A DNA stretch of 64,000 nucleotides from Amborella trichopoda. Its lineage: Eukaryota > Streptophyta > Magnoliopsida > Amborellales > Amborellaceae. Shown here piece after piece: positions 37,164 through 48,761 of this stretch. The first letter of the stretch is position 1, and the number at the start of each line of letters is the position of its first letter. The notes beneath the pieces were generated by a model. It was not told the DNA's origin, searched no databases, and saw nothing but the letters and a program-made list of their open reading frames with translations. The position numbers and the translations under genes are program-made. The stretch spans positions 173,320 through 237,319 of the forward strand of contig NW_006495906.1 in the NCBI RefSeq assembly GCF_000471905.2. Direction: 5' to 3'.

Positions 37164-38460
37164 AGTGAGAGAAGAAAAGAGATAGAAGAGGGAAGAGAAG
37201 AGAGAGAAAGAAGAAAGGTGAGAAAGAAGAAGATAAAAAGGAAAGAGAAGAGAAGAGAACGAAAGGAGAGAGAAGAGAGAGAAAGGAGAGAGAAGAGAGG
37301 AGAGAGAAAGGACATGGACGGTAATGGGTTCCACCACCCATGACAAAGGGAAGAGGAGAGAGAAAGAACATGGATGGCGATGGGTTCTACTGCCCATGAT
37401 AGAGGAAAGATGAGAGAGGAAGAGAAAGGGGAAAGACATGCACGGTGCTAAGCATCGCCACTCGTGTCGTAAAGGAATCAGACCCGACCCGCCACTCGGG
37501 AAAGGGCCGGGTTCAGTGTCCTTGTCAAAGAGTGAGAAGGAATGTTATGCGCGGTGATGAGCATCGCCTTGCACAACTTGGGAAAGGGGAAACTTGGACA
37601 AAGGCCTGGCCCACCACTCGGGTTAAGGCTTGGCTTACTGTGCATGTTTTCAGAGGATAAGGGAAGAATGAGAATGTCATGCTCGATGATGGGTATCGTT
37701 GTGTACGATTGGAGAAGAGAGGGAAGAAATAACAGGATGAGAGAGAAAGACAGAGAGGAAGAAAGAGGGTTTAGGGAAGAGAAAGAAGAAAGGAAAGTAG
37801 AGAGAGAAAGAAGGTGAATAGTGAGAGATGAAAAAGAAAGAGGAGAGAGAAAAGGAAAGTGAGGAAAGGGGTTAGGAAAGAGTTAGAGGAGAAAGAAGGA
37901 AAGGGAAGGAAAGAGGCACGCATGGTGCTACCACCGCAGAGTGTGTTAGAGAGAGAAAATGAAATAGAGAGAAGTTCATGCATGGTGCTGCCATCACCAT
38001 GCACGTTCAGACAAAGAGAAGCAGAGAGAAAGATAGAGCAAAGAGAGAATAAAGAAAGAAGAAAAGGGAGAAGGAGAAGAGAGAGAATGAGATACGCACG
38101 GCACTGCCATCGCCATGTGTGTTAGAGAAAGAGAAGGAAGAGAGAGAAATTCATGCATGGTACTGCCATCACCATGTACGCTCTGACAGAGAGAAAGATT
38201 GAACAGAGAGAGAATAAAGTAAAGGAGAAGAGGAAGAAGAAGAAGAGAGAGAAAAGAGAAAGAGAGAAAGAGAAGGAAGAAGGAGGCATGCACGGCTCTG
38301 CCACAGCCATGCATGTTCATAGAGAAGAAGAGAGAGAAGTAGAGAAAAAGAAGAAGAAAGAAAAAAAGAGAGAAAGAAAGAGAGCGAGAGAGAGGAGGAG
38401 AGAGAAGAAAGGAAGAGAGAGAATTACCGTAGGGAAGAGGGAAACCAGCTTTATTCTTCT
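37164..38460 (-). repeat. Pyrimidine tract (minus) with ~110 bp spaced hairpins, family A copy ii
   Basis: GA-rich on the plus strand. Words resembling CATGCATGGTGCTGCCATC then ACCATGCACG occur near 37320, 37370, 37440, 37545, 37680, 37920, 37980, 38095, 38155 and 38290. 37980-38002 is GCATGGTG-ctgccat-CACCATGC, a perfect 8 bp stem. The first words are separated by longer GC-richer insertions at 37440-37690. Open frames across it are low-complexity. Confidence 0.75.
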
Positions 38461-38514
38461 CTCTCCTCTCTCTCTCCAAGATATGCCTATCTAATTCAAT
38501 GCAAAAACTTAAAC

Positions 38515-38590
38515 TTTATTGATGAATTGAAAGTATGGGAGAAGCTAGGAAAGTACCCTTTACAATTAGGTTTAGCATGTATTTATATAA
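38515..38590 (-). promoter_or_regulatory. TATA box and polyadenylation signal, family A copy ii
   Basis: On the minus strand TTATATAAAT (38590-38581) is followed about 65 bp later by CAATAAAG (38520-38514), then the pyrimidine tract. Copy iii has the same pair on the plus strand (50335 and 50391). Promoter followed by AATAAA within 70 bp is the expected layout of an R region. Confidence 0.6.
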
Positions 38591-40139
38591 TTGGGCCCAA
38601 ACATGAGTGGATGCTCAAAAACTATCTAGATTGATGATAATTATAATTTAATTGAATTAAAATAAATTCTAAAAATGAGTACAAAATGACTGTTTTCTCC
38701 TGCCTAACAATACATGGAATTCCAAAACAGTCCTTGCTGCTGCCCTAGAATATGCGTGATTTTCCATGAATAATCTGGGGTTGCTCTGATGCCCATTTGA
38801 CAAAAATATGATTGCTTTCTTGTAAGGCTTGTCATGGTAATCGATTTGATACCAACTTCGAGCCATGGATCGTGCTTTTAAAAGCACGATCATGTGACTT
38901 GAAATTTGGATAGATCTTGAAAACTTTGGATCGATAGTGTGCTCATATCTTGATGTTTCTTCATGATTTCTTCATAGTATTTCACTGAGCATATCGTCAC
39001 GATTGCGTGGCAACAAACGCAACCCGATTTCGTGCCCCGACGAAGATTTTGCAGTCTTGAGTTTTTTGCTGTAACATGAATTTTGAAGGCCAGAATTTAC
39101 AGCAACTTTATCGGCTTTGTGCATAAAATTCGACAGTTGATCATTCATAAAGTTTGGACCAATGGTAGCCTTGGCCCTTACGCACGCGATGGAACTGGCC
39201 TCGTGTCAATTCGATGCACGAGCATCGTGATATGGTAGCTCGAGTGGGACATGTCGCTGCTGAAATTTCTTGCAACTTCTTTACGAATCATCGACTCTGG
39301 CTTTTCTCCCTGCTCGTGCATCGTTACGGGGCGTGCCTTATATCAAAACTCTCGTCTTGACAAGACCAACATGCTCACAAAATTTGAGCGTGATTCGACT
39401 TAGAACGAGTGAGATATGATCCCCGAAAGTCATTGTTCGAGACTGTAAAAATAGTCACCTTTAATGGTGATTTGGTGTAGGGAAGGTGCACGGGAATAGT
39501 ACGCGGCCTACCCCTTTTCGGTCTTTTACCCATAACTTTGCTCTAGGGCACCCGATTAAGCCGAAACTAGACCCATAGGGGTTTTCGATCGTGCCAGATC
39601 CAAGGGCATTGGTCCCATAGTAATTTTATGTACCAAAAATTGAGTTCTAATTACGGGGCCTGTTTCAAGGTGTCAAAGACTGATGTTTCTAAAAAATTTT
39701 CTTTGTCTGCACTACCTTAGACATGTCTAATTGCGACGAAACTTGGTAGGTAGCCTTTTTAAGTCTTTATGAACATTTCCACTTCTTTTGGAGAAATTCT
39801 GATACTCTCAAGAATTCCACTGTAATTCAGGCTTTATTAATCGGCTTCTTTTTTTTATTTCCCATCGAAGACCCAAGGAGCTGAAAATGTCTTCAAACAG
39901 CTTGCCCCGTCAAATGTTGTGCTTCGAGAGAAGCGAGAAGGACAACATTCAAAAAATTTCCTTCGGCTTTATTACTTTTTTCTTCCTAACCACAGGATCA
40001 CGTGAACGCCGAGGAGATCCACGCAATGTTGTAACTAGGATGTTCAGATGTTTAGATGCAATGCGCAAGTCCATCAGTGGAGCTTTAGGGGGAGAAGATA
40101 GTTTTTTGAGGGATCCTATCAAAGTCTTAACCCTCAAGG

Positions 40140-41870
40140 GACTATTTGTGACTCTGACAGCTGAGGATTTTATACGGACCTCATTGGTCAGAATCAGGCC
40201 TGTCTGGCGGTCGACTGCCATGCTGAAGGGCATTTTTCCCATTTGATCTGGGTTTGATTGTTTTGTTGTTTGTTCTGGATGGTCTGCTGAAGGGCCTTTG
40301 GTTAGCGTCCGTCTGCATGGTGCACCGGATTGTACTCGGTGGGCAGGGTACCTCAATTTATCGAGGTGACCAGCTATGGGTATAACCCCTGCCTATTGCT
40401 AACAGTTTTGCTACATAACAGGTCCAAGTTCAAGCTAACTTGGCTTTCTTGAGGCATCTTCAGCATCTTGGAGTGCGTTTAGTGACCTCTTGGGAATTAT
40501 GCTCTTCTTCATGAGACTTGTCTTGCCTTCTTGGCGAGTCTTATGTCTTTCGAGTCCTTTTTGTAGATGGACTCAAGATGTCAAAATCTTGCTTGATGCT
40601 CGTATTTTTTGGTCCTAGTATTGTGACACCAAGGATTTTTCTCTTTGAATGTGGACTGAAGCCACCTATAGAGGAGAACACTACATCAACCTGCTTATTG
40701 GTCCAAGCGCCCTTTGTGGGTTTTCACTTGGACTTGGGAAGTGGCGTCGTAGAGACGGTTTTCACCAACTACCTTTTATTAATGGCTCTTTTACCCATGA
40801 CCTTTTGGCCATGTTTACCCTTATTCTTCCATTTTTACTCACGATGCCCTTTTGGGTTTTCACTGTGCCCGGGTTTTTATTTTTATGGAGCTCTTTTACT
40901 CATGGTTTTGTGACCATTCATGTCCATCATTTTTACTCATGGTGTTCCCTCGTCCAGATGTACTTCATGCCCGTTATTCTTTTTTTTGTGAGGTTGTGTT
41001 TAGGGCCATGCCTTCGAGACCTGTGCGAACCCTTTTAACTTGCACTACAGTTTAAGGTCTGTGGAGGTGATGAATGGCACTACAGTTTAAGCCTTCATAT
41101 CATAAAGTTGGACCATGGTGGTGATGAATGGTNNNNNNNNNNNNNNNNNNNNNNNNNNNNNNNNNNNNNNNNNNNNNNNNNNNNNNNNNNNNNNNNNNNN
41201 NNNNNNNNNNNAAGAGGCTGCCTATGAAATATGGATGATGTATGAATGGTGGGTGAAAAGTGGTGACTCAATAGCTAATGGTGAGTATGGATGGCAGGAT
41301 GGCTCGCCGTTTTGTGAGATTTGGTGAGACTCATAGGGGAATGATGAATGATAACAAAGGAAGATGGATTTACTGGGGAAGTTAATGAAGGTGGTGCATG
41401 CACACGGACAGGTCGGTTTGGGAAGACGTCCATGAAAATGCATGTAAAGGGCGTGTGCGCATGTGTGGGGATGAGTTTAAGGTCATGCCTCCAGGACCTG
41501 TGCCAAGCAGTTTAACGTCATGCGGCCAGGATGTGCACTATGGTTTAAGGTCATATAGCTTGGACCATAGTTATGCAGTTTAGAGTCATGCAACTAAGAC
41601 TCTGCCGTTTAAGGTTATGCAACTAGACCTCCACTACGGTTTAAGGTCATATAGTTTGGACTATGGTGCTAAGCCTTTTAATGTCATGCAGTCAGGACAG
41701 TCACTATGGTTTAAGGTCATATAGCTTGGACCGTGGCTATGTAGTTTAAGGTCTTACAGCTAGAACCATGCAGTTTAAGATCATGAAACTAGAGCTCCAC
41801 TATAGTTTAAGTTCATATAGTTTGGACCATGGTTGTACAGTTTAGGGTCATGCAGCATGGACCATTGTGT
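40140..41870 (+). repeat. Gypsy 3' non-coding block with TTTAAGGTCAT minisatellite
   Basis: 40500-41040 resembles 5741-6110. 41040-41870 consists of degenerate ~40 bp units such as TTTAAGGTCATATAGCTTGG followed by ACCATGGTTATGCAG. An assembly gap lies inside. Open frames (40518-41055) are hydrophobic repeat translations. No gene is supported. Confidence 0.6.
41133..41211. other. Assembly gap (79 N)
   Basis: A run of N within a degenerate tandem repeat region. Confidence 0.99.
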
Positions 41871-43490
41871 GGGTCACCGTGGAGGTGAAGCTTTATGGGG
41901 GATAGGTCCGTGGATAGCAATCTGACTCCCTGTGGATAAAATAGTAAAGGTTATAGGCAAAGGGCTTAGACAGAGATGGTGGCCTGACGAGGAGTGGCAA
42001 ATGGAAGTGGAATTCTATGGGTTAGGGGGCAAGCATGGCTTTTTAAGGTGAAAGATGAAACTCCATGGGGAATAGCTTAGTGCGAGACTGACCCATGGGG
42101 ATTGAAGGGGTAAGCATGACCTTTTTGGCATACGTCTAACTCCATTGAGGATGATGGGCTGTGGCACTAGTGTAACTCCTACTGGGGATGATGGTAGAAC
42201 ACTCACAGCGGTGATCGAGTTCTGCCATACGCAGCACTAGCATGGCGTCATCAGTTGCACGAATGGCATTGAGCAGTTGTTGGCGCATGACGGTGGCATA
42301 CGCAGCGTTAGTCACAAGTGGCATTCGTCAAGGAGTTTCATGCGCGGCGTTAGTAGCGACGTTTTCACACGTGGCGTTAGTAAAGAAGTTTCCACACACG
42401 GCGTTAGCTGCAATCAACGTTGTTCTGAGATTAGGTCTCGAGCTCGGGCCCAACCCGATTCATTTGATATTGATGATCAGCATTGCATTGATGGTGATAA
42501 GCCTCTGTTCGGGTCTAGTTAGAGCTCGACCCAGTCAGGCCCATCATCGATTGGACTTCAAGGACTTGGCTGGCATTCTCGCTTTGTGAGGGGCACTTCG
42601 AGGAAGCGTTTTCTATATAAGGGGGTAAACCCCATTTTTACTGTTTTACCGAAGGTAAAAACGGCTAAGGCTTTTGACAGTAAGAGTGAGAGCGTTCTCG
42701 ACTGGAATTTTGGCAAAGTGCAGCGCTTTCAGGAAAGCGTTTGTCAATAAGCACGTCGTCAAGAAAGAACCAGCCGAGTTGCGCAGGGGACTTCGCGAGG
42801 GTCACTGCCGCTGAAGTTGGTAGTGTGAGAAAAACAAGGAGTTGACTGGAGTCTATAGAGATTCTGGCAATGTTTCTTGGAGTTCTAGAGAAGGGAGAAA
42901 GGTCAAACTTACTGTAAAGGTTTGTCGGTGTACTTTCACTGGTTTTAGGGAGTTTGTCAGTGGTTTTCCACTGTTGGGAAGAAGAGGGGAAGGTTTGCCA
43001 GTGATTTTTTTGGCGAGTGAGAGGGGTTTCCCAACAGGAAGCCGAGAGGTCATAAGGGAATGAATAGTCATTGGAAGGTGGATGGTTGTTAGTTCAAACG
43101 TGCGAGAACGTGCGTCAAGTCACTTCGTGGTCGGCGCTTATCAGGCAGTGCTCCCAGGGCTCGAGGGGACACATGTGCAGTCTGTGGCACTTGTGGGAGA
43201 TACGAGCGGCGTTGCCTCAATCTGTGATAGTCTCGAAGACATGGATGGTGTTAACCTTTGAGAACCCCATTGGCGCTAGTTCTTGAAATGCAGCTGACAT
43301 TAATCCTTGGAGACACAGCCGACGTTGGGCTTTGAGAGCACAGCCGGCATTGGGCACTGGTGTTAGCCTTCAGCATGCACAGCCGACGTTTAGACTTTAT
43401 TCGATTCAAGCGACATTAGTCACGCGTGGTGCTAGTCTGTGCCTTTCACGCACAATGATGGCCTTGTGTCTTGGTGATTTCCACATGGCA
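41871..43490 (+). other. Leader upstream of the mobile-domain ORF, with repeats and TATA-like site
   Basis: Non-coding. 42230-42420 contains units like CACACGTGGCGTTAGTA and AAGTTTCACACACGGCGTTAG about 36 bp apart. CTATATAAGG at 42613-42622 is a good TATA box about 880 bp before the ORF. 43290-43440 contains ACAGCCGACGTTGG and ACAGCCGGCATTGGG words, recalling the family B arrays. This may be a promoter for the plus-strand ORF or part of another LTR. Confidence 0.45.
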
Positions 43491-43494
43491 GTAA

Positions 43495-46400
43495 GTGCTT
43501 AAAATCAATCTAATGGTTGGTCCTTCAAATGAAATCCCTGACATGAAGAACCTTCCAAAAGGGGGAGAGCTTAACACCAATGAATTTATTAGTGAGAGTC
43601 TGGTCCAGGGCGAATCCATTTGGTTGACAGCCCCAATATGCAAAGCGAAGTGGCCTCTTAGTGTCACTTTTATTACTGACCCAGTCCGATTTGAGGTCCG
43701 AAAGGATAATGACAGGAACGTCAATGTTGAAGAAGGGATGGCTCTTCTTCATTGCATGCACCGTAGCGTGGCTTCTGGTGCAAACTTTTCGACTCTAGGA
43801 AAGAGGATGGTGAAGACCAAGGGGCTGATATGGTCTTCTATTGGTCTCAAAGTACAAGGGGAGCACCAGTACTTGAAGGAGTACTCTTCCCAGACCATCC
43901 AGGTGCTGGGGTCACACAGAAGAATTCTTGAGAGTGCTTCTTTGCTAGCAACAATTCAGTGCTAGACCAGCTATTATGATCAGTGCTCCAACACCATTAA
44001 GGTACTGCTAGAGACTTGGAGTCTTGTCAGCAACACATGGCTTCTTGGGCATGGGTAGGTAGGAATCTCCTTGCTTGATCTTCACTTCATCGGTGGCCTT
44101 CCATTGATTGGAGCAATGTATGACGAGTTCGTGACTTAGAACTCAGTCATGTTTGGCGATGCTCGCCTAAGAGAAGAAGAACCACCTGCTAGTCTTCAGA
44201 AATTCTTTGAGGTTTACCAACTGCTTTATTTCAAGGCTAGCAACGGTCGAGTGACCTTCACCTAATGGGTGAAAGACTTTTGCAGGGATTATTCTGAGGA
44301 TGGTGGTCCCGGTGCTTCAAGAAGGAAGGGAAAGGCAGTTGTGAAGGGGATGCCTGCAATCTACCAACCAGAGACCACTGATGATTGCGTCTTCCTAGCC
44401 CCATATTTGGCCATGTTTCTATGCAAATTCACTATTCCCAGAGAGGCAGATGACATCTGTCCAGGCACATTCTGTGTGGCTTATGATATGGTGAGGGGGG
44501 CCAATACACCCTTGCGCAATGAGTTCTATGGAATATCTACCACGGACTGGGAGCCATCTTTAGGGGGAAAGCTTATAAAGGCAAAGAGGGGCAATGGCCT
44601 TGTTGGAGGGGAAGCTTTCCCAGGGGATGTCAAGGCACCATTCCCCATCCATTACGTATACGGATGGCTAGGAGCTTATTTCCCTACTACTTATGTCAAA
44701 CGTCCGAGCACGGGGGAGAAAATATGGCCCTTATTGATGAGAATTTTCAGGCAGAAGGCCATCTTTCACAACCCGGGGGAGGCTCGTAACTTGTTTGGGA
44801 ATGAGTTCTCCAGCATGCATCCGGTCGCCTTTCCAGTTGGCGGCTTTACTGACCGCGCATTCATTGATGAGCTGGGCAAGGTGCTGGATGGTGCTCCCAC
44901 GACCATCAATGAGCTCATGTTTATTTTGAGCATCAGAGGTGGGGTTTTGGCCTATCGAACCCCCTGCAGTGCCAGACTCGAAGGGAACTTCCCTCATCGG
45001 TTTGCTCGTCAACATGGGCTTGATCAGGGTTGTCCCTTTTCTGTATTCTTTGAAAAATGCCATAGCAGAGTGAACATTAGTAGGAAAGAAGAGCTAGAGA
45101 CTTCCGTGAATCATGGTTTCCAAAGCATGTCCATACCACATGGTCTACATGTTCAAAAATGACCGAGGTCAGCAAGTATGTGGTACCACATTTTGGCAGA
45201 AGGACCCAAGCGACTCAGGCCTATGTGCACTGGTGGAGGATTACCAACCGAGGGTACTAGGAGGCTGATCACCCTTGGAAAGGGGAGAACTGCAATTGAC
45301 ATCGGGATACCAGGCAAAAGAGGATACTCAGGACTCCTTCTCTAGGAGAGATTTTTACCTTGGACTATCCTTGGAATTGGTAGGCTCTTGGGATACCTCG
45401 GGAGATAGAAGCGGATGAAACTTCACCACAATTTCTTACTATGGAGAAGAGGACGGGGAGCCTTTTTTATAGCCTCGCCTCTATCTTCGAATGGAAGGAA
45501 GGTTGAAAGTTCCCAGGTCGTGAAGAGTGCTCGATCCAAGACCTGAATGCACTGATAGGGAGTGGACCTCATATTGCTCTTACTACAGGCTCTTCTTGCT
45601 GGAAGAGTTTTGAGACAACTGCTCCTCCACCAGGGGTAAGAAAGAAGAGGAAGCGTGATGCCCTCGTTGTCACTCGCACTCCATCCCGAGCTGTCAGGCA
45701 GAAAACATAGGAGTGCAAGACTTGCTGCCATCCTGGAACCGAGTGATGGCTCTTCATCTTTTGCCTCTTCAGAATTCTCTGCCACTCCTTCTGAGTCACC
45801 CTCCACTCTTTTTGACTCACCTTCAACCACTCTTGAGCTATTTTCGGCCTCTTCAGAGACTGAGGTAGATGTCTCTAACCCTCCTAGTCCCAGCATCATT
45901 GTTTCTGATAGAGAGGGGACACCTGAGCTTGGGGCCTTGCCCGAAGTTCCTAGAATGACTGCTGAGTCAAATATGGATCTAATGGAGATTGACAAGGTAG
46001 GAATGAAGGTGCTGGAGTTGCTACTCCATGGGAGGAACCTGAAATCAACAGGGCCTCCCAACCTCAAGAGATTGTTGCCCCAACCGAAGCAGAGGCTATA
46101 GTTGAAGATACGCCTGAGTGTCAAGAAACTGTGGCCCCAAAGGGCGTAGATCAGGAAGATGAGGGAGTTAAGCTTTTTTGTCAGAGGTTCTTGCTGTAGA
46201 GGAAACGGGCTAGGGAGAAGAGATCGTAGCCGAAGTGGTGGTCATAGAAGATGAAGACTAAAGGGAGAAGGTGAGCTCTGGACTTGCTGAGGTTAAGATG
46301 ACAGCTCTAGCAGATGAAGGTCAAAGTGAGGGGATTGGCCTAGTTGAGGCTCCTTAAGAGAATGAGCGACAAGGAGAAGAGGTTGGCCGTGAAGGGACCA

Positions 46401-47071
46401 AGCCCTCTAATGGTGAGGCTGAAATGTCAGGTGAGGAGGCTAATACCGTGGGGGACGAGCAACTTAAAACTGGGACCCCCTCTGAATCTACAAATGATGA
46501 GCCATTGAGCTTCACAATTGCTCGAGAAGAGCCAGTGACTCACATGGCTATCATCCCATCAAGCCCCACCGTCGGGACTGGTGCTTCTTTTATTGCGGTG
46601 GCCCCAAAAGCATTGTTCAGGCGTAGTTTTAGTGGGATGCTCAGCATAATCATGGATGTGCTTCATCTGGGCATGCAGAGACTGAAGGATCTGCCTCTTA
46701 CTGAACTTGATAATGCAATCCATAAGCTAAGGCAGATCGCCCTTCTAAGGGGTGCACCAGAGATCCTCCCATATTTTGATGGTGCCATAAACAAGCTGGA
46801 AGGGTGGAGAATAAGGGCCTTGCAAGAAGAAGTAACTGCACAGTGGCTAGAGAGTTCGCAATTGCTCTCTTCGAAGTCCTCACTCGTATGCCATCACGAA
46901 CTAGTAGAAGCCCAATTACAGGAAAAGGATTTTGAGGTTTCCCAGAGATCCGACCTTACTAAGGAGGCCATCGCTTGCCACAACAAAGTGATGACCCTGA
47001 AGGTGGAGATAGTGAAACTGACGCAAAAGCTTGATAAATTGGAGGAGGAGGCCGTAGCTTGGGAAGCATGA
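43495..47071 (+). pseudogene. Plant mobile domain ORF of a gypsy-type element (degraded)
   Basis: A frame from 43495 to 45162 carries four in-frame stops (43963, 44056, 44137, 44263). It reads TIKVLLETWSLVSNTWLLGH, then VGISLLDLHFIGGLPLIGAM, KDFCRDYSEDGGPGASRRKG and CVFLAPYLAMFLCKFTIPRE, the pattern of the plant mobile domain (PMD, PF10536-like). After a frameshift near 45160 it continues with SKYVVPHFGRRTQATQAYVH. 45655-46101 is Ser/Pro/Thr-rich. 46424-47071 ends in a likely coiled coil (ALQEEVTAQWLESS, VEIVKLTQKLDKLEEEAVAW). Total about 1,190 codons. PMDs occur in plant proteins of the MAIN/MAIL1 type and are also carried by some Ty3/gypsy elements. It lies tail to tail with a minus-strand gag fragment only 22 bp away, so it is antisense to that gag. 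Confidence 0.72.
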
Positions 47072-47093
47072 TGGTTTGGACCTCTCTCTCGAT

Positions 47094-48700
47094 CTAATAG
47101 AAACATTGATGGAACAGTTTCTCCAATTCCTCCCAAGTATGTACTAAGTTTGGGGGAAGTCGAGCATACCACTGAAAAGCCAGGCTATCAAGGGTTTCAA
47201 CAAAGTGACAAAGAAGAAGTCCCCCATCAGCTGCTATTACTCGACATGTTGCTTGGAAATGGGCGATATGCTGGTGTGGGGAGGTTGTACCATCGAATAA
47301 GGGAAACTTCCCTTTCTTGTAGTCTGAGAGAAACGGAACTTGATCGATGTATGAGGGGCACGGCTTTTGGTAAAGCGTTCCACCCTGCATACCCAGAATC
47401 TATCTACTTTTTAAGTTGTGGGTTACCATAGCTCCAATGTCGGCCTATGAGGCAAGGTGAGGGACAGAATTGTCCTGCGAGGCAAGGGAAGAGGCTACCT
47501 TGGAGCTACATCATCTGAGTAATAGGAGTTGGCCTCATGATTAGCCGAGTGTCACATGGATTCCATGCGGTCAATCTTCTCCATCATTGCATGCACCATG
47601 TCGTCGAATCTATTCATGCGCTCTTCCTAGCTGTCACTAGGTTCGTTTACAACCGTAACACTACCTGTTTCTCCAAGGAGGTCAGCCTTAAGTGCAGTTG
47701 AGGGCTTTCGAGCTTGACGGGTCTCACGTGGTAGATCGTTCAGCAAGGAATCAGCATGCCCCAACTGGACTCGAGTCTTATATGTGGATCGTGTGAGGAC
47801 CAGTTCATGATTGTCTTGGGACCGTGGCTACTGGGTGGCCAGACCGTCTTCTATGATGCTAACCATGATGCGGGATTCTCGCACCTCTTCTTTAGTCTTT
47901 GTGATTCGAAGATGGTAGAAAGGATTTCCAAGAAGGATACCTTTGGAGCTGGGTGCCCTGACTTTTCTGGTTGGCTCCTTAATCAAGATCTGCATTCCTC
48001 TGTTTTTCTTATCTTTGAGGCTGCGATAGACCTCTCTCCAAAATTGGGACTGGGGTCGAGGTTGACCCGCCTTCTTAGAGCATGAAAGGGTCGTGTTCAT
48101 AAGATGGGGCAGCAAATGTGGACAATGGACAAGGGCTAGCTTGGGATGCTGGCTTGGAAGTTGTAGAACTTCATCGATCATCAAGCCTTTGCTGCGAGCT
48201 CCTTTGTGGGCTCCAGAGGCATAGTCGACCTGACGAGGCTGGCTGAGGATGGTACTCTTTGGGAAAACGTTTGAGTACTATGTCTTGAGATATCCGTCTA
48301 GAGTAGAAAGGGCAGAAGAAGAGGGGACTGGCTCTCAATGTTGTCTGGGTCGAGAGCAAGCAGTGGCCTGGGAAGGTGGCATATGTACGCCCCTTGAAGT
48401 AGCATTCTGGGTGACTTGGGGGTCAGTCCGGGCTCGAACAAGTGGTCTGGCCTTAGAAGGTCGAGAACTGCGAGCAGGGTCTACAAGGGAACAAGTGAGG
48501 GTATGGCCCTTACAGGGTGCATTAGTATGTACTGAGTAGGAGGACGAAGAGGTCATATTTTGTGTGCTTGGGTTAGCACCACGACGGCCTTCCCCTGAGT
48601 AGTGAGATGCATATGCATGCGCATAGGTTGCGGCCCAAGGAGGCCTGCTCTTGAACGCGTACTCGAGGTAGCACAAGGGCTTCCCCGAGGTGTGACTCAG
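47094..48700 (-). pseudogene. Ty3/gypsy gag remnant next to LTR copy iii
   Basis: Minus-strand 47094-47390 reads VPFLSDYKKGKFPLFDGTTS, then HQHIAHFQATC, FVETLDSLAFQWYARLPPN and HTWEELEKLFHQCFY, a clear gypsy gag core. It resembles the remnant at 7640-7860. A stop follows immediately and the sequence joins the mobile-domain ORF tail, so the rest of gag and all of pol are missing. 47400-48700 is the less conserved N-terminal half with several open stretches (for example 48335-48676, Ser/Arg-rich). Confidence 0.78.
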
Positions 48701-48733
48701 ATGAATAACTCACGAATCTTAGAGTGTGTGTGA

Positions 48734-48761
48734 GAGGTGGAGGCCCCAGGGTCTCCACCTC
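48734..48761. other. 28 bp inverted repeat next to LTR end
   Basis: GAGGTGGAG...CTCCACCTC with CCC and GGG pairing in the centre; 24 of 28 positions agree with the reverse complement. It lies four bases outside the proposed LTR terminus at 48766. It could form a hairpin in an RNA starting from this LTR. Confidence 0.6.

Larger units (their letters stand above)
33286..40140 (-). mobile_element. Family A LTR (copy ii), split by B3
   Basis: Starts TGGTTCGGTGCCTCGATC at 33286, matching 20432 and the complement of 52057. Pieces are 33286-34031 and 37164 to about 40140. Shared segments with copy iii include the GCACAACAACA...GACGAC region (33900-33990 versus 51410-51500) and the region 38800-40136 versus 48840-50160. 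The right edge is uncertain: similarity to copy iii stops near 40136, but no clean TG or CA was found. The LTR is inverted relative to copy iii. Confidence 0.75.

Noticed and set aside
47150-47431. Plus-strand ORFs opposite the gag fragment (also 48249-48539)
   Set aside because: Antisense shadows of the gag coding region.
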